Shown: positions 7,780 through 16,635 of the stretch, one piece after another
How positions within the stretch are numbered: the first letter of the stretch is position 1
Layout: each line of letters opens with the position of its first letter
Assembly: GCF_039673065.1 (NCBI RefSeq)
Contig: NZ_JBDJKW010000018.1
Location: forward strand, 1 to 64,000
DNA from: Allobosea sp039673065
GTDB taxonomy: Bacteria; Pseudomonadota; Alphaproteobacteria; Rhizobiales; Beijerinckiaceae
Direction: 5' to 3'
Length of the DNA: 64,000 nt
The notes under the pieces: model-generated
What the model was told of the DNA's origin: nothing
What the model saw: only the letters and a program-made list of their open reading frames with translations
Database searches by the model: none
Program-made: the position numbers and the translations under genes

Positions 7780-9693
7780 ATGTCGTCACCCGCCCCAGCT
7801 GACCTGCCCTTCATGGATGCCTTCGCCACGCCGGAGCTGGCGCAGTGGCGCGGCGCCGTCGAGAAGGTGCTCAAGGGCGCCGACTTCGAGAAGAAGCTGG
7901 TCGGGCGTACCGCGGACGGCATCCGGATCGACCCGCTCTATCCCGCCGCGACGCCCGCAGGCGCACGGCCGATGCGGGCCGCCGCCGGGCGCTGGCGCGT
8001 CGCGGCCCGCGTCGAGCACCCCGAGCCCGGCGAGGCCGCGCGCCTCGCCCTGTCCGACCTCGAAGGCGGCGCGGATTCGCTGTCGCTGAGCTTCGCCGGC
8101 GCGCGCGCCGCCCGCGGCTTCGGCCTGACCGCGACGAGCGTCACCGATCTCGACGAGACGCTGGGCGAGGTGATGCTCGATCTGGTGCGGCTGCGGCTCG
8201 ACCCCGCACCGGGCGGCCGCAAGCAGGCGCTGCTGCTGGCCGACCTGGTGACGCGGCGCGGGCACGATCCCGCCGCCCTGACGATCGATTTCGGCTTCGA
8301 TCCGATCGGCGTTCTGGCGTCCGCGGGTCATCTCGCCGTCACCCTGCCGGCGCTCGGCGAGCGGCTGGCGCAGACCATCGGCGAGCTGAAGGGCCGCGGC
8401 TTCGCAGGCCCCTTCGTCGCCGCCGACGGGCGCGTCTGGCACGAGGCCGGGGCCACCGAGGCGCAGGAGCTCGGCGCCGTTCTCGCCACCGCGGTGAATT
8501 ATCTGCGCCTGCTGGAAGCCGCCGGCATGCCGCTGGCGGAGGCACGCGACGCGATCTCCTTTGCCCTCGTCGCCGACACCGACGAGTTCACCACCGTGGC
8601 GAAGCTGCGCGCGGCGCGCCTGCTCTGGGACCGCGTACAGGAGGCCTGCGGCCTGGCCCCGAAGCCGGTATTCATCCATGCCGAGACGGCCTGGCGCGCG
8701 CTGACGCGGCGCGATCCGTGGGTGAACCTGCTGCGCGGCACGGTCGCCGCGTTCTCCGCCGGCGTCGGCGGAGCGGATTCGATCGGCGTCCTGCCCTTCA
8801 CCGCCGCGCTCGGTCTTCCCGACGGCTTCGCCCGCCGCGTCGCGCGCAACACCCAGCTCATCCTGCTGGAGGAAGCCAATCTCTGGCGCGTCGCCGATCC
8901 GGCGGCCGGCTCCGGCGGCTTCGAGGCGCTGACACAGGCGCTGTGCGAGCAGGGCTGGGCCCGCTTCCAGGATCTCGAGGCGCAGGCGGCGGACGGCATG
9001 ACCGGCATCGTCGCCGCCCTCGCCAACGGCCATGCCCAGGCCGGGCTGGCCCGCGAGCGCGAGGTCCGCGCCAAGGCCGTCGCGACGCGCCGCCTGCCGA
9101 TCACCGGCACCAGCGAATTCCCCAATCTCACCGAGGCGAGCGTGCAGGTGCTCCTGCCCGAGCCGACGACGCCACCGGGACAGGACGCGCCCGAGGCCGC
9201 GATCCGCGTCGAGGCGTTGCCGAGCATGCGCCTGGCCGAGCCGTTCGAGGCACTGCGGGCGGAAGCCGACATCGCGACCGCCGCCGGCACGCGGCCCAGC
9301 GTGTTCCTTGCGACGCTCGGCCCGGTCGCCGGCTTCACGGCGCGCGCCACCTTCGCGCGCAACCTGTTCGAGGCCGGCGGTCTCGCCGCCCCGGTCGGGG
9401 CCGGCTTCGCAAGCGACGGCGCGACCGATCTTGCGGCGCTGGCGGACGGCTTCCGGCAATCGGGCGCACACATCGCCTGCCTCTGCGGCTCCGACGACGA
9501 CTATGCGGCCGAAGGGATCGCGGCCGCGCGGGCGCTCAAGGCCGCGGGCGCCACGATCTGGCTCGCCGGACGCCCCGGCGAGCAGGAAGCCGCGCTCAGG
9601 GAAGCCGGGATCGAAGCCTTCGTCGCCATGGGCGGCGACGTGCTCGCCCAGTTGCGCGACGCCCTGGCGCTGACGACGACCAACAGGACCTGA
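7780..9693 (+). CDS. mutA: Methylmalonyl-CoA mutase small subunit
   Basis: A 637-residue beta (small) subunit of adenosylcobalamin-dependent methylmalonyl-CoA mutase. That enzyme interconverts (R)-methylmalonyl-CoA and succinyl-CoA in propionate, odd-chain fatty acid and branched amino acid breakdown. The barrel half contains the family segments DTDEFTTVAKLRAARLLWDRV and DPAAGSGGFEALT. The C-terminal Rossmann-like half (SVFLATLGPVAGFTARATFA onward) lacks the cobalamin-binding DxHxxG motif, as expected for a non-catalytic subunit. ATG at 7780 follows CAGGAGTT. It lies 1 base before thiD and is followed by mutB. Confidence 0.96.
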   Translation: MSSPAPADLPFMDAFATPELAQWRGAVEKVLKGADFEKKLVGRTADGIRIDPLYPAATPAGARPMRAAAGRWRVAARVEHPEPGEAARLALSDLEGGADSLSLSFAGARAARGFGLTATSVTDLDETLGEVMLDLVRLRLDPAPGGRKQALLLADLVTRRGHDPAALTIDFGFDPIGVLASAGHLAVTLPALGERLAQTIGELKGRGFAGPFVAADGRVWHEAGATEAQELGAVLATAVNYLRLLEAAGMPLAEARDAISFALVADTDEFTTVAKLRAARLLWDRVQEACGLAPKPVFIHAETAWRALTRRDPWVNLLRGTVAAFSAGVGGADSIGVLPFTAALGLPDGFARRVARNTQLILLEEANLWRVADPAAGSGGFEALTQALCEQGWARFQDLEAQAADGMTGIVAALANGHAQAGLAREREVRAKAVATRRLPITGTSEFPNLTEASVQVLLPEPTTPPGQDAPEAAIRVEALPSMRLAEPFEALRAEADIATAAGTRPSVFLATLGPVAGFTARATFARNLFEAGGLAAPVGAGFASDGATDLAALADGFRQSGAHIACLCGSDDDYAAEGIAAARALKAAGATIWLAGRPGEQEAALREAGIEAFVAMGGDVLAQLRDALALTTTNRT

Positions 9694-9694
9694 C

Positions 9695-10516
9695 ATGCCT
9701 ATCGCTCTCACCATCGCCGGCTCGGATTCGAGCGGCGGCGCCGGAATCCAGGCCGATCTCAAGACCTTCGCGGCCCATCAGGTCTATGGCGCGAGCGTCA
9801 TCGTCGCGCTCACCGCGCAGAACACCAAGGCGGTGACCGCGATTCACCCGGTGCCGACCGATTTCGTCACCGCCCAGCTCGACGCCGTGTTCGACGATCT
9901 CGCCGTCGACGCGGTGAAGATCGGCATGCTGGCGACGGCCGAGCTGATCGAGACCGTCGCCGATGGGCTGGAGCGCCATGGCGCCCGCAATATCGTGCTC
10001 GATCCGGTGATGGTCGCAGCCTCGGGCGGGCGCCTGCTGCAGGAGGACGCGGTCGAGGCGCTGAAGCGGCGCCTGCTGCCGCTCGCGACGATCCTGACGC
10101 CCAACCTGCCGGAAGCCGCAGCTATCCTCGGCACCGCCACGGCCGGCACGGAGGACGAGGCCGGCGAGCAGGCGCGCGCCCTGCTGGCGCTCGGCCCGCG
10201 CAACGTCCTGGTCAAGGGCGGGCACGGCAAGGGCCAGGACAGCGTCGACATCCTGGCGACGCATGACGGGCGCAGCGAGCGCCTCGTCGCGCCACGGCTC
10301 GACACGCTCAACACCCACGGCACGGGCTGCACCCTGTCCTCGGCGATCGCCGCGGGGCTGGCGCACGGCATCCCGCTGCACGAGGCGGTGGTGCTGGCGA
10401 AGCGCTACATTTCGGCGGCGATCGCGGCCTCGGATACGGTCAAGGTTGGCCACGGCCACGGACCGGTGCATCATTTCCATCACTGGTGGGACAGGCAGGA
10501 CGGGAGACGGCCATGA
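9695..10516 (+). CDS. thiD: Hydroxymethylpyrimidine/phosphomethylpyrimidine kinase
   Basis: A 273-residue ribokinase-fold kinase that phosphorylates HMP and HMP-P in thiamin synthesis and salvage. Signatures include the N-terminal IAGSDSSGGAGIQADLKT (7-24), VLDPVMVAASGGRLL in the middle, and the catalytic/anion-hole motif THGTGCTLSSAIAAGLA (about 207-223). The C-terminus ends in a histidine-rich tail (HGHGPVHHFHHWW) beyond the usual end. Its start is 1 base after mutA and its stop overlaps the mutB start as ATGA, so it is an internal member of a mutA-thiD-mutB operon. No thi genes or TPP riboswitch are nearby. Confidence 0.96.
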   Translation: MPIALTIAGSDSSGGAGIQADLKTFAAHQVYGASVIVALTAQNTKAVTAIHPVPTDFVTAQLDAVFDDLAVDAVKIGMLATAELIETVADGLERHGARNIVLDPVMVAASGGRLLQEDAVEALKRRLLPLATILTPNLPEAAAILGTATAGTEDEAGEQARALLALGPRNVLVKGGHGKGQDSVDILATHDGRSERLVAPRLDTLNTHGTGCTLSSAIAAGLAHGIPLHEAVVLAKRYISAAIAASDTVKVGHGHGPVHHFHHWWDRQDGRRP

Positions 10517-12678
10517 CAGCGATCCCGGATTTCACGACCATTCCCTTCGCCGCGGCGCGCGCCCATGGCGCTGAGCCGACGGCGGGCGGCGAGGACTGGC
10601 TGACGCCGGAGGGCATCCCGGTCAAGCCGCTCTATGGCGCGGCCGACCGCGACGGCCTGCCCTTCGTCGACACGCTGCCCGGGCTGCCGCCCTATCTGCG
10701 CGGCCCCTATCCGACGATGTACGTCAACCAGCCCTGGACGATCCGGCAATATGCCGGCTTCTCCACGGCCGAGGATTCGAACGCCTTCTACCGGCGCAAC
10801 CTCGCGGCTGGGCAGAAGGGCCTCTCGGTCGCCTTCGACCTCGCCACCCATCGCGGCTACGACTCAGACCATCCGCGCGTCGGCGGCGATGTCGGCATGG
10901 CGGGCGTGGCGATCGATTCGATCTACGACATGCGCACGCTGTTCTCAGGCATCCCGCTCGACCAGATGAGCGTGTCGATGACCATGAACGGCGCGGTGCT
11001 GCCGGTGCTGGCGCTCTACATCGTCGCGGCGGAGGAGCAGGGCGTGCCGGCGGCGAAGCTGTCGGGGACCATCCAGAACGACATCCTCAAGGAGTTCATG
11101 GTCCGCAACACCTATATCTACCCGCCCTCCCCCTCGATGCGGGTGATCGGCGACATCTTCTCCTACACCTCGGCGAACATGCCGAAGTTCAATTCGATCT
11201 CGATCTCCGGCTATCATATGCAGGAGGCGGGTGCGACGCAGGATCTCGAGCTCGGCTATACGCTGGCCGACGGCGTCGAATACATCCGCGCCGGCCAGCG
11301 CGCCGGGCTGGGCGTCGACGTGTTCGCGCCGCGCCTGTCGTTCTTCTGGGCGATCGGCATGAACTTCTTCATGGAAGTCGCCAAGATGCGCGCCGCCCGG
11401 CTGATCTGGGCCAAGCTGGTCAAGGATTTCGGGGCGCAGAACGAGAAGTCGCTGCCGCTGCGCACGCATTGCCAGACCTCCGGCTGGTCGCTGACCGCGC
11501 AGGACGTGTTCAACAACGTGCCGCGCACCATGATCGAGGCGATGGCGGCGACGCAGGGGCATACCCAGTCGCTCCACACCAACGCGCTCGACGAGGCGCT
11601 GGCGCTGCCGACCGACTTCTCGGCCCGCATCGCCCGCAACACCCAGATCCTGCTGCAGCAGGAGAGCGGCACCACGCGGATCATCGATCCCTGGGGCGGC
11701 TCCTATTATGTCGAGCGCCTGACCGCCGAGCTCGCCGCCAAGGCGTGGGGTCACATCCAGGAGGTCGAGGCGCTGGGCGGCATGGCCAAGGCGATCGAGG
11801 CCGGCATTCCCAAGCTGCGCATCGAGGAGGCGGCCGCCAAGACGCAGGCCCGCATCGACGGCGGCCAGCAGGCGATCATCGGCGTCAACATCTTCAAGCC
11901 GGAGAACGAGGCGGCGATCGAGGTCCTCAAGGTCGACAACGCCGCGGTGCGGGCCCAGCAGCTCGACAAGCTCAGGCGCCTGCGTGCAGAGCGCAGCGAG
12001 AGCGAGGTCCAGTCCGCGCTGACGGCGCTGACCAACGGCGCCCGCGGCAACGCCAACCTGCTCGACCTCGCGGTGAAGGCGGCGCGCGCCAAGGCCACGG
12101 TCGGCGAGATCTCGATGGCTCTGGAGACCGTGTTCGGCCGCCACCGCGCCGAGATCAAGGCGATCTCGGGCGTCTACAAGCGGGAGGTGGGCGAGATGAA
12201 CCCGGCGGTGACGCGCGTCCAGCTGATGTGCGAGGCCTTCGAGGAGGCCGACGGGCGCCGCCCGCGCATCCTCGTCGCCAAGATGGGCCAGGACGGGCAC
12301 GATCGCGGCCAGAAGGTCATCGCCTCGGCCTTCGCCGATCTCGGCTTCGACGTCGATATCGGCCCGCTCTTCGCCACGCCCGACGAGGCGGCGCGCCAGG
12401 CGGTGGAGAACGACGTGCACATCGTCGGGGTGTCCTCGCTGGCGGCCGGCCATCTGACGCTGGTGCCGGAGCTGCGCGAGGCCCTGGCCAAGGCCGGGCG
12501 GCCCGACATCATGATCGTGGTCGGCGGCGTGATCCCGCCGCAGGATTTCGACGCGCTGATCGCGGCCGGCGCCAGCGCCATCTTCCCGCCCGGCACGGTG
12601 ATCGCCGACGCGGCGGAGAAGCTGCTGGAAGACCTCAACGCCCGCCTGGGCTACGCGCAGCGCAGCGCGGCGGAATAG
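10513..12678 (+). CDS. mutB: Methylmalonyl-CoA mutase large (catalytic) subunit
   Basis: A 721-residue alpha subunit. The N-terminal TIM-barrel domain binds the CoA ester (YPTMYVNQPWTIRQYAGFSTAEDSN, then VAFDLATHRGYDSDHPRV). The C-terminal cobalamin-binding domain carries DGHDRG at about 594-599, with His596 as the lower cobalt ligand, followed by SSLAAGH and VVGGVIPP. ATG at 10513 overlaps the thiD stop and sits behind GGGAGACGG. The mutase chaperone gene meaB/argK is not adjacent. The gene ends 5 bases from the convergent LysR gene. Confidence 0.97.
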   Translation: MTAIPDFTTIPFAAARAHGAEPTAGGEDWLTPEGIPVKPLYGAADRDGLPFVDTLPGLPPYLRGPYPTMYVNQPWTIRQYAGFSTAEDSNAFYRRNLAAGQKGLSVAFDLATHRGYDSDHPRVGGDVGMAGVAIDSIYDMRTLFSGIPLDQMSVSMTMNGAVLPVLALYIVAAEEQGVPAAKLSGTIQNDILKEFMVRNTYIYPPSPSMRVIGDIFSYTSANMPKFNSISISGYHMQEAGATQDLELGYTLADGVEYIRAGQRAGLGVDVFAPRLSFFWAIGMNFFMEVAKMRAARLIWAKLVKDFGAQNEKSLPLRTHCQTSGWSLTAQDVFNNVPRTMIEAMAATQGHTQSLHTNALDEALALPTDFSARIARNTQILLQQESGTTRIIDPWGGSYYVERLTAELAAKAWGHIQEVEALGGMAKAIEAGIPKLRIEEAAAKTQARIDGGQQAIIGVNIFKPENEAAIEVLKVDNAAVRAQQLDKLRRLRAERSESEVQSALTALTNGARGNANLLDLAVKAARAKATVGEISMALETVFGRHRAEIKAISGVYKREVGEMNPAVTRVQLMCEAFEEADGRRPRILVAKMGQDGHDRGQKVIASAFADLGFDVDIGPLFATPDEAARQAVENDVHIVGVSSLAAGHLTLVPELREALAKAGRPDIMIVVGGVIPPQDFDALIAAGASAIFPPGTVIADAAEKLLEDLNARLGYAQRSAAE

Positions 12679-12683
12679 CCGGC

Positions 12684-13616
12684 TCAGGCCCCGGCACGCG
12701 GTCCCGGCGTCAGCATGTCGGGCCGCAGCATGCCGGCCTGCGCCGTCGCCTGCAGCACCTCGACCAGCATGGGCAGTGCCGCAGGGCGGTGGCGCAGCGG
12801 GTTCCACACCGCCGAGACCTGGCGGCGGATCGGCGCGCCGGCGAGCGTCAGCGGCACCGGCTGGAAGGCGTGGATGCCGCGCGCCGCCGCCGATGACAGC
12901 ATCGCGATGCCGTGCCCGGCCGAGACCATGGCGACCAGCGCGTGCGGGCTGTCGCTCTCCAGCACGATGCGCGGGCGGATGCCGGCGGTGCGGAAGCTTT
13001 CGTCGACGAGATCGCGCGTCATGAAGCCCCGGCGCAGCAGCAGCAGCGGCGCGTCGACCAGCGCCTCCACCGGCAGTTGCGCCAGATGGTGCCGGGGATC
13101 GTCCGGCGGCAGATAGGCGAGCAGGCTCGCCATGAAGAGCGGCCGCGCCTCGAAACTCGCCAGATCGTCCGGGGTAGCGATGGCGAGGTGGACCGCACCG
13201 CGCTCGACCATCTCGAGCAGCGCGCGGTTCGGCGCCTCGGCCAGCGTGATCTCGATGCCGGGATGGCCGGCACGGAAGTCGATCAGCGCCGGCGCGATCA
13301 GCGAGGCGATGGTCTGCGCGGTGGCGCCCAGGCGCAGATGGCCGACGCGCCCGCGGGCCACCGACTCGGCCCGCAGCGTCAGCGCGTTTGCCTCCTCGAT
13401 GAGGCGCGCCGCGCGCGGCAGCAGGTCCTCGCCCTCGGCGGTCAGGGTCAGGCGCTTGCCGATGCGGTCGAACAGGCGAAAGCCGAGCTCGTCCTCGAGC
13501 GATTGAATCTGCCGCGACAGCGCCGACTGGCTGATGTTCAGCGCCTCCGCCGCGCGCGACAGGTGCATCCCCTCGGCGATCGCAACGAAAAAACGGAGTT
13601 TTCTCAGGTCCTTCAC
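12684..13616 (-). CDS. LysR-family transcriptional regulator
   Basis: A 310-residue LTTR with an N-terminal winged HTH (about residues 15-40, HLSRAAEALNISQSALSRQI) and a C-terminal substrate-binding-like effector domain. It starts with GTG at 13616. It is divergent from the TTT transporter operon at 13751, with a 134-base intergenic region holding an inverted repeat, so it is the likely regulator of that operon. It is convergent with mutB. The effector is unknown but is probably the transported carboxylate or a product of it. Confidence 0.94.
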   Translation of the reverse strand: MKDLRKLRFFVAIAEGMHLSRAAEALNISQSALSRQIQSLEDELGFRLFDRIGKRLTLTAEGEDLLPRAARLIEEANALTLRAESVARGRVGHLRLGATAQTIASLIAPALIDFRAGHPGIEITLAEAPNRALLEMVERGAVHLAIATPDDLASFEARPLFMASLLAYLPPDDPRHHLAQLPVEALVDAPLLLLRRGFMTRDLVDESFRTAGIRPRIVLESDSPHALVAMVSAGHGIAMLSSAAARGIHAFQPVPLTLAGAPIRRQVSAVWNPLRHRPAALPMLVEVLQATAQAGMLRPDMLTPGPRAGA

Positions 13617-13640
13617 GGCTTATGCGTTTCCTGCATCAGA

Positions 13641-13656
13641 CAATCTCCCAAGATTG
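13641..13656. promoter_or_regulatory. Inverted repeat, candidate LysR operator
   Basis: CAATCT-CCCA-AGATTG is a perfect 6-base inverted repeat 25 bases upstream of the lysR GTG start and 95 bases upstream of the transporter start. Its place in the divergent promoter region fits the autoregulatory site of an LTTR, although the spacing is not the canonical T-N11-A. Confidence 0.5.
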
Positions 13657-13750
13657 CATTGGACACCCGAACGCCGGCGTTGCGCAATGGTCCCAAGCCG
13701 AACATCGGCGGGGGAACAATCGACCAATGACAACCTCTCGGGAGATCATC

Positions 13751-14683
13751 ATGCGCACTCGGATCGCGGTCGTCGCTGCGGCGCTGCTCGGCCTGACGCA
13801 CGGCGCGGCCCAGGCCGCCTGGCCGGAAAAGCCCATCACCGTCACCGTCGGCTTCGGCGCCGGCGGCACCACCGACGTGGTGGCGCGCGCGGTCGCGGAA
13901 CTGGTGTCGAAGAAGCTCGGCCAGCCCGTGATCATCGAGAACAAGGCCGGCGCCGGCGGCGCGGTCGCGACCACGGCGCTGACCAAGCAGGCCGCCGACG
14001 GCTACAATCTCGTCGCCACGACCTCGACCACGATCACGCTCGACCCGCAGGTCAGCAAGCTCGCCTTCGGCGTCGACGACTTCAGCTATGTCGCCGCGAC
14101 CGGCGAGTTCCCGGAAGCCTTCATCGCCCTGCCGAAGAGCGGCTGGAAGACGCTGAAGGAGGCGATCGATGCGCTCAAGGCCGGCGGCAAGACCACCTAT
14201 GCCTCCAGCACCTCGCTCGACCGCATGATCACCGCCGCGCTGGCCAAGCAGACCGGCCTGCAGATGGTGCCGGTGCCGACGCGCAGCGGCGCCGAGGTGG
14301 TGACGCAGGTCATCGGCGGCCATGCCCCGCTCGGCTACAGCTCCGGCGCCTATTATCCGCAGGCCAAGAGCGGCGAGCTTTCGGTGCTGGCCGTGCTCGG
14401 CGAGAACCGCCTCAAGGGCCTGCCCGACGTGCCGACGCTGAAGGAGCTCGGCTACGGCCTGTCCAGCGTCAACCTGATCCTGTTCGTGGCGCCCAAGGGT
14501 CTGCCGGCCGACGTCTCCAAGACGCTGAACGACGCCTTCGCCGCCGCGGCGGCCGATCCGTCGATCATCTCGCTGATGGAGAAGCGCAGCCTCAACCCCT
14601 TCGTCGCGACCGGGGACGCGCTCGCCAAGACGATCGCCGAGCAGAGCGCCGGCTTCAAGAAGCTGATCGAGGCGGCGAAGTAA
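13751..14683 (+). CDS. Tripartite tricarboxylate transporter substrate-binding protein (TctC/Bug family)
   Basis: A 310-residue periplasmic binding protein. A Sec signal peptide covers about residues 1-22 (hydrophobic AVVAAALLGLTHGAAQA), then the mature protein begins AWPEKPITVTVGFGAGGTTD, the typical Bug-family start. The ligand-loop motif PVIIENKAGAGGAVA follows (about 57-72). ATG at 13751 sits behind GGGAGATCATC; upstream in-frame codons have no signal peptide. It is first in an operon with TctB- and TctA-like membrane proteins, so this TTT system is complete. The ligand is probably a carboxylate. Confidence 0.95.
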   Translation: MRTRIAVVAAALLGLTHGAAQAAWPEKPITVTVGFGAGGTTDVVARAVAELVSKKLGQPVIIENKAGAGGAVATTALTKQAADGYNLVATTSTTITLDPQVSKLAFGVDDFSYVAATGEFPEAFIALPKSGWKTLKEAIDALKAGGKTTYASSTSLDRMITAALAKQTGLQMVPVPTRSGAEVVTQVIGGHAPLGYSSGAYYPQAKSGELSVLAVLGENRLKGLPDVPTLKELGYGLSSVNLILFVAPKGLPADVSKTLNDAFAAAAADPSIISLMEKRSLNPFVATGDALAKTIAEQSAGFKKLIEAAK

Positions 14684-14711
14684 GGCCGGAACGGGCTGGA
14701 GACGCCCTCAG

Positions 14712-15125
14712 ATGATGCGCTCACGCGGTTCGCAGCTGGCGGAAACGCTGGTTCTCGCCGGCGCCTGCCTGCTCATGCTGGTCTGGGTCATCCCGACCCA
14801 GACCAGCGAGGGCGGGTTCGGCCTCTCCCCGGCCTTCCTGCCGACGGCGCTGACCGGCGTCATCCTGCTGCTCGTGCTCGGCGACGGCGTGCTGCGCCTC
14901 GTCACGCGGCGGCAGGAGCCGGCCTATGAGGGCGGCTTCGGCGCGCTCGGCCGCGTCCTGGCGGTGGCGATCCTCGGCGCGGTCGTGCTGCGCTTCGCCG
15001 GGGTCGGCGCCGCGGCGGCCGTGACCAGCGCCGCCGGTCTGCTCGTGCTCGGCGAGCGGCGCCCGCTTCCCATCCTGGTGACGGCGCTCGCCTGCGGCGG
15101 CGTCTTCTGGCTCGTGTTTGGCTGA
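14712..15125 (+). CDS. TTT transporter small membrane subunit (TctB family)
   Basis: A 137-residue protein with four predicted membrane helices (about 11-29, 40-60, 75-95 and 110-136) and GLSPAFLPTALTGVILLL between helices 1 and 2, matching TctB. It is the small partner of TctA. Start is ATG at 14712, with ATG at 14715 as a near equivalent. It lies between the binding protein and TctA genes, ending 7 bases before the latter. Confidence 0.92.
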   Translation: MMRSRGSQLAETLVLAGACLLMLVWVIPTQTSEGGFGLSPAFLPTALTGVILLLVLGDGVLRLVTRRQEPAYEGGFGALGRVLAVAILGAVVLRFAGVGAAAAVTSAAGLLVLGERRPLPILVTALACGGVFWLVFG

Positions 15126-15132
15126 TCCTCCC

Positions 15133-16635
15133 ATGCAAGACGCGCTTCTCGGCTTCGGCGACGCGCTCGCACCCGCCACGATCGGCTTCGTGCTGATCGG
15201 CGTGCTGCTGGGCTACGTCATCGGCGTTCTGCCCGGCCTCAACCGGCCGGCCGCCCTCGCGATCGCCATCCCCCTCAGCTACTACATGACCCCCGTCAGC
15301 GCGGTCGGCTTCCTGATCGGCATCGCCAAGGCGAGCGGTGCCGGCGGCGCCACCACCGCCGTGCTGATCAACGTTCCTGGCGAGCCCAACGCCGCCGTCA
15401 CCTGCCTGGACGGCTATCCGCTGGCCAAGGCCGGCAAGGCTAGGCAGGCGCTGCAGACCGCGCTCTACGGCTCGGTGATCGGCGATGTGATCGGCACGCT
15501 GGCGCTGATCCTGCTCGCCCTGCCGCTGGCGCGCTTCGCCCTGAAGATCGGCCCGGTCGAGATGACGGCGCTGATGATGCTGGCCCTGACCTTCATCGCG
15601 GCACTGGCCGGCAGCTCGCTGGCGCGCGGCCTGATCGCCGGCGTCTTCGGCATGCTGGTCGCCACCGTCGGGCTCGACATCGAGAGCGGCACGCCGCGCA
15701 TGACCTTCGACCAGGTCGACCTGATGGACGGGGTGCCGCTGCTGGCGGTCACCGTCGGCATGCTGGCGCTGGCCGAGATGATCATCCAGACCGAGGAGCT
15801 CCTGGCCAATCGCGGCGACGAGGCGGCGGTCACGGTCAAGCGCACGGCCGAGGACCGTTTCGGCTGGGCGGAGTTCCGCCATGTCCTGCCGACCTTCCTG
15901 CGCTCCAGCGTGATCGGCACCGTCATCGGCATCATTCCCGGCCTCGGGCCGAGCGTCGCCTCCTTCGCCTCCTACGGCATCGCCAAGCGCCTGGCCCGCC
16001 CGGGCGAGCGCTATGGCGAGGGCGAGCTCAAGGGCGTGGCGGCGGCCGAGACCGCCGACAATGCGGTGGTTCCGGCGAGCTTCATCCCGCTCTTCGCGCT
16101 CGGCCTGCCGGGCAGCGTCTCGGCGGCGATCCTGATCGCGGCGCTGACCATCCACGGCGTGGTCCCCGGCCCGCGTCTGTTCGAAGAGCATGCGCGGCTG
16201 GTCTACGGCATCTACGGCACGATGCTGACGGCCGCCGTGCTGATGCTGATCGTCGGGCGCGTCGGGCTCGTCGCCTTCGCGCAGCTGACGCGGGTCCCCG
16301 CCAAGATCATCATCCCGGTCGTGGTGATGCTCTGCGTCGTCGGCGCCTATCTCGAGGGCCGCTCGCTCTTCGCCGTGCAGGTGATGATCGGCTTCGCCGT
16401 GCTCGGCTACCTGATGCACCGCTTCGACTATTCGCGGGTGACCTTCCTGATCGGCTTCGTGATCGGCCCGCAATTCGAATTGTCGCTGCGCCAGGCGCTG
16501 ATCATCACCGACCGCCAGCCTTCCGCCCTGCTGAACCATCCGATCGCGCTCGCCATCCTGGCCGTGGCGATCGTCGGCAGCCTGCTTTCGGTGCGCGCCC
16601 GCGGCCGCGCCGCCTTCTCCGGAGACAACACGTGA
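15133..16635 (+). CDS. TTT transporter large permease subunit (TctA family)
   Basis: A 500-residue permease with about 11-12 membrane helices. It shows the family's two-fold repeat: GVLLGYVIGVLPGLNRPAA near the N-terminus and GTVIGIIPGLGPSVASFASY in the second half. ATG at 15133 is chosen over an upstream TTG at 15118 that would overlap tctB. The stop overlaps the GTG start of pxpA, so the carrier and that enzyme are cotranslated. Confidence 0.95.
   Translation: MQDALLGFGDALAPATIGFVLIGVLLGYVIGVLPGLNRPAALAIAIPLSYYMTPVSAVGFLIGIAKASGAGGATTAVLINVPGEPNAAVTCLDGYPLAKAGKARQALQTALYGSVIGDVIGTLALILLALPLARFALKIGPVEMTALMMLALTFIAALAGSSLARGLIAGVFGMLVATVGLDIESGTPRMTFDQVDLMDGVPLLAVTVGMLALAEMIIQTEELLANRGDEAAVTVKRTAEDRFGWAEFRHVLPTFLRSSVIGTVIGIIPGLGPSVASFASYGIAKRLARPGERYGEGELKGVAAAETADNAVVPASFIPLFALGLPGSVSAAILIAALTIHGVVPGPRLFEEHARLVYGIYGTMLTAAVLMLIVGRVGLVAFAQLTRVPAKIIIPVVVMLCVVGAYLEGRSLFAVQVMIGFAVLGYLMHRFDYSRVTFLIGFVIGPQFELSLRQALIITDRQPSALLNHPIALAILAVAIVGSLLSVRARGRAAFSGDNT

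Noticed and set aside
9695..10516. TPP riboswitch or thiamin operon around thiD
   Set aside because: thiD begins 1 base after mutA with no leader, and no other thi gene is present.
10945..12807. A 620-codon open frame antisense to mutB
   Set aside because: Composition is Arg/His/Gly/Leu-rich without recognisable domains, and mutB is fully conserved in the other strand.
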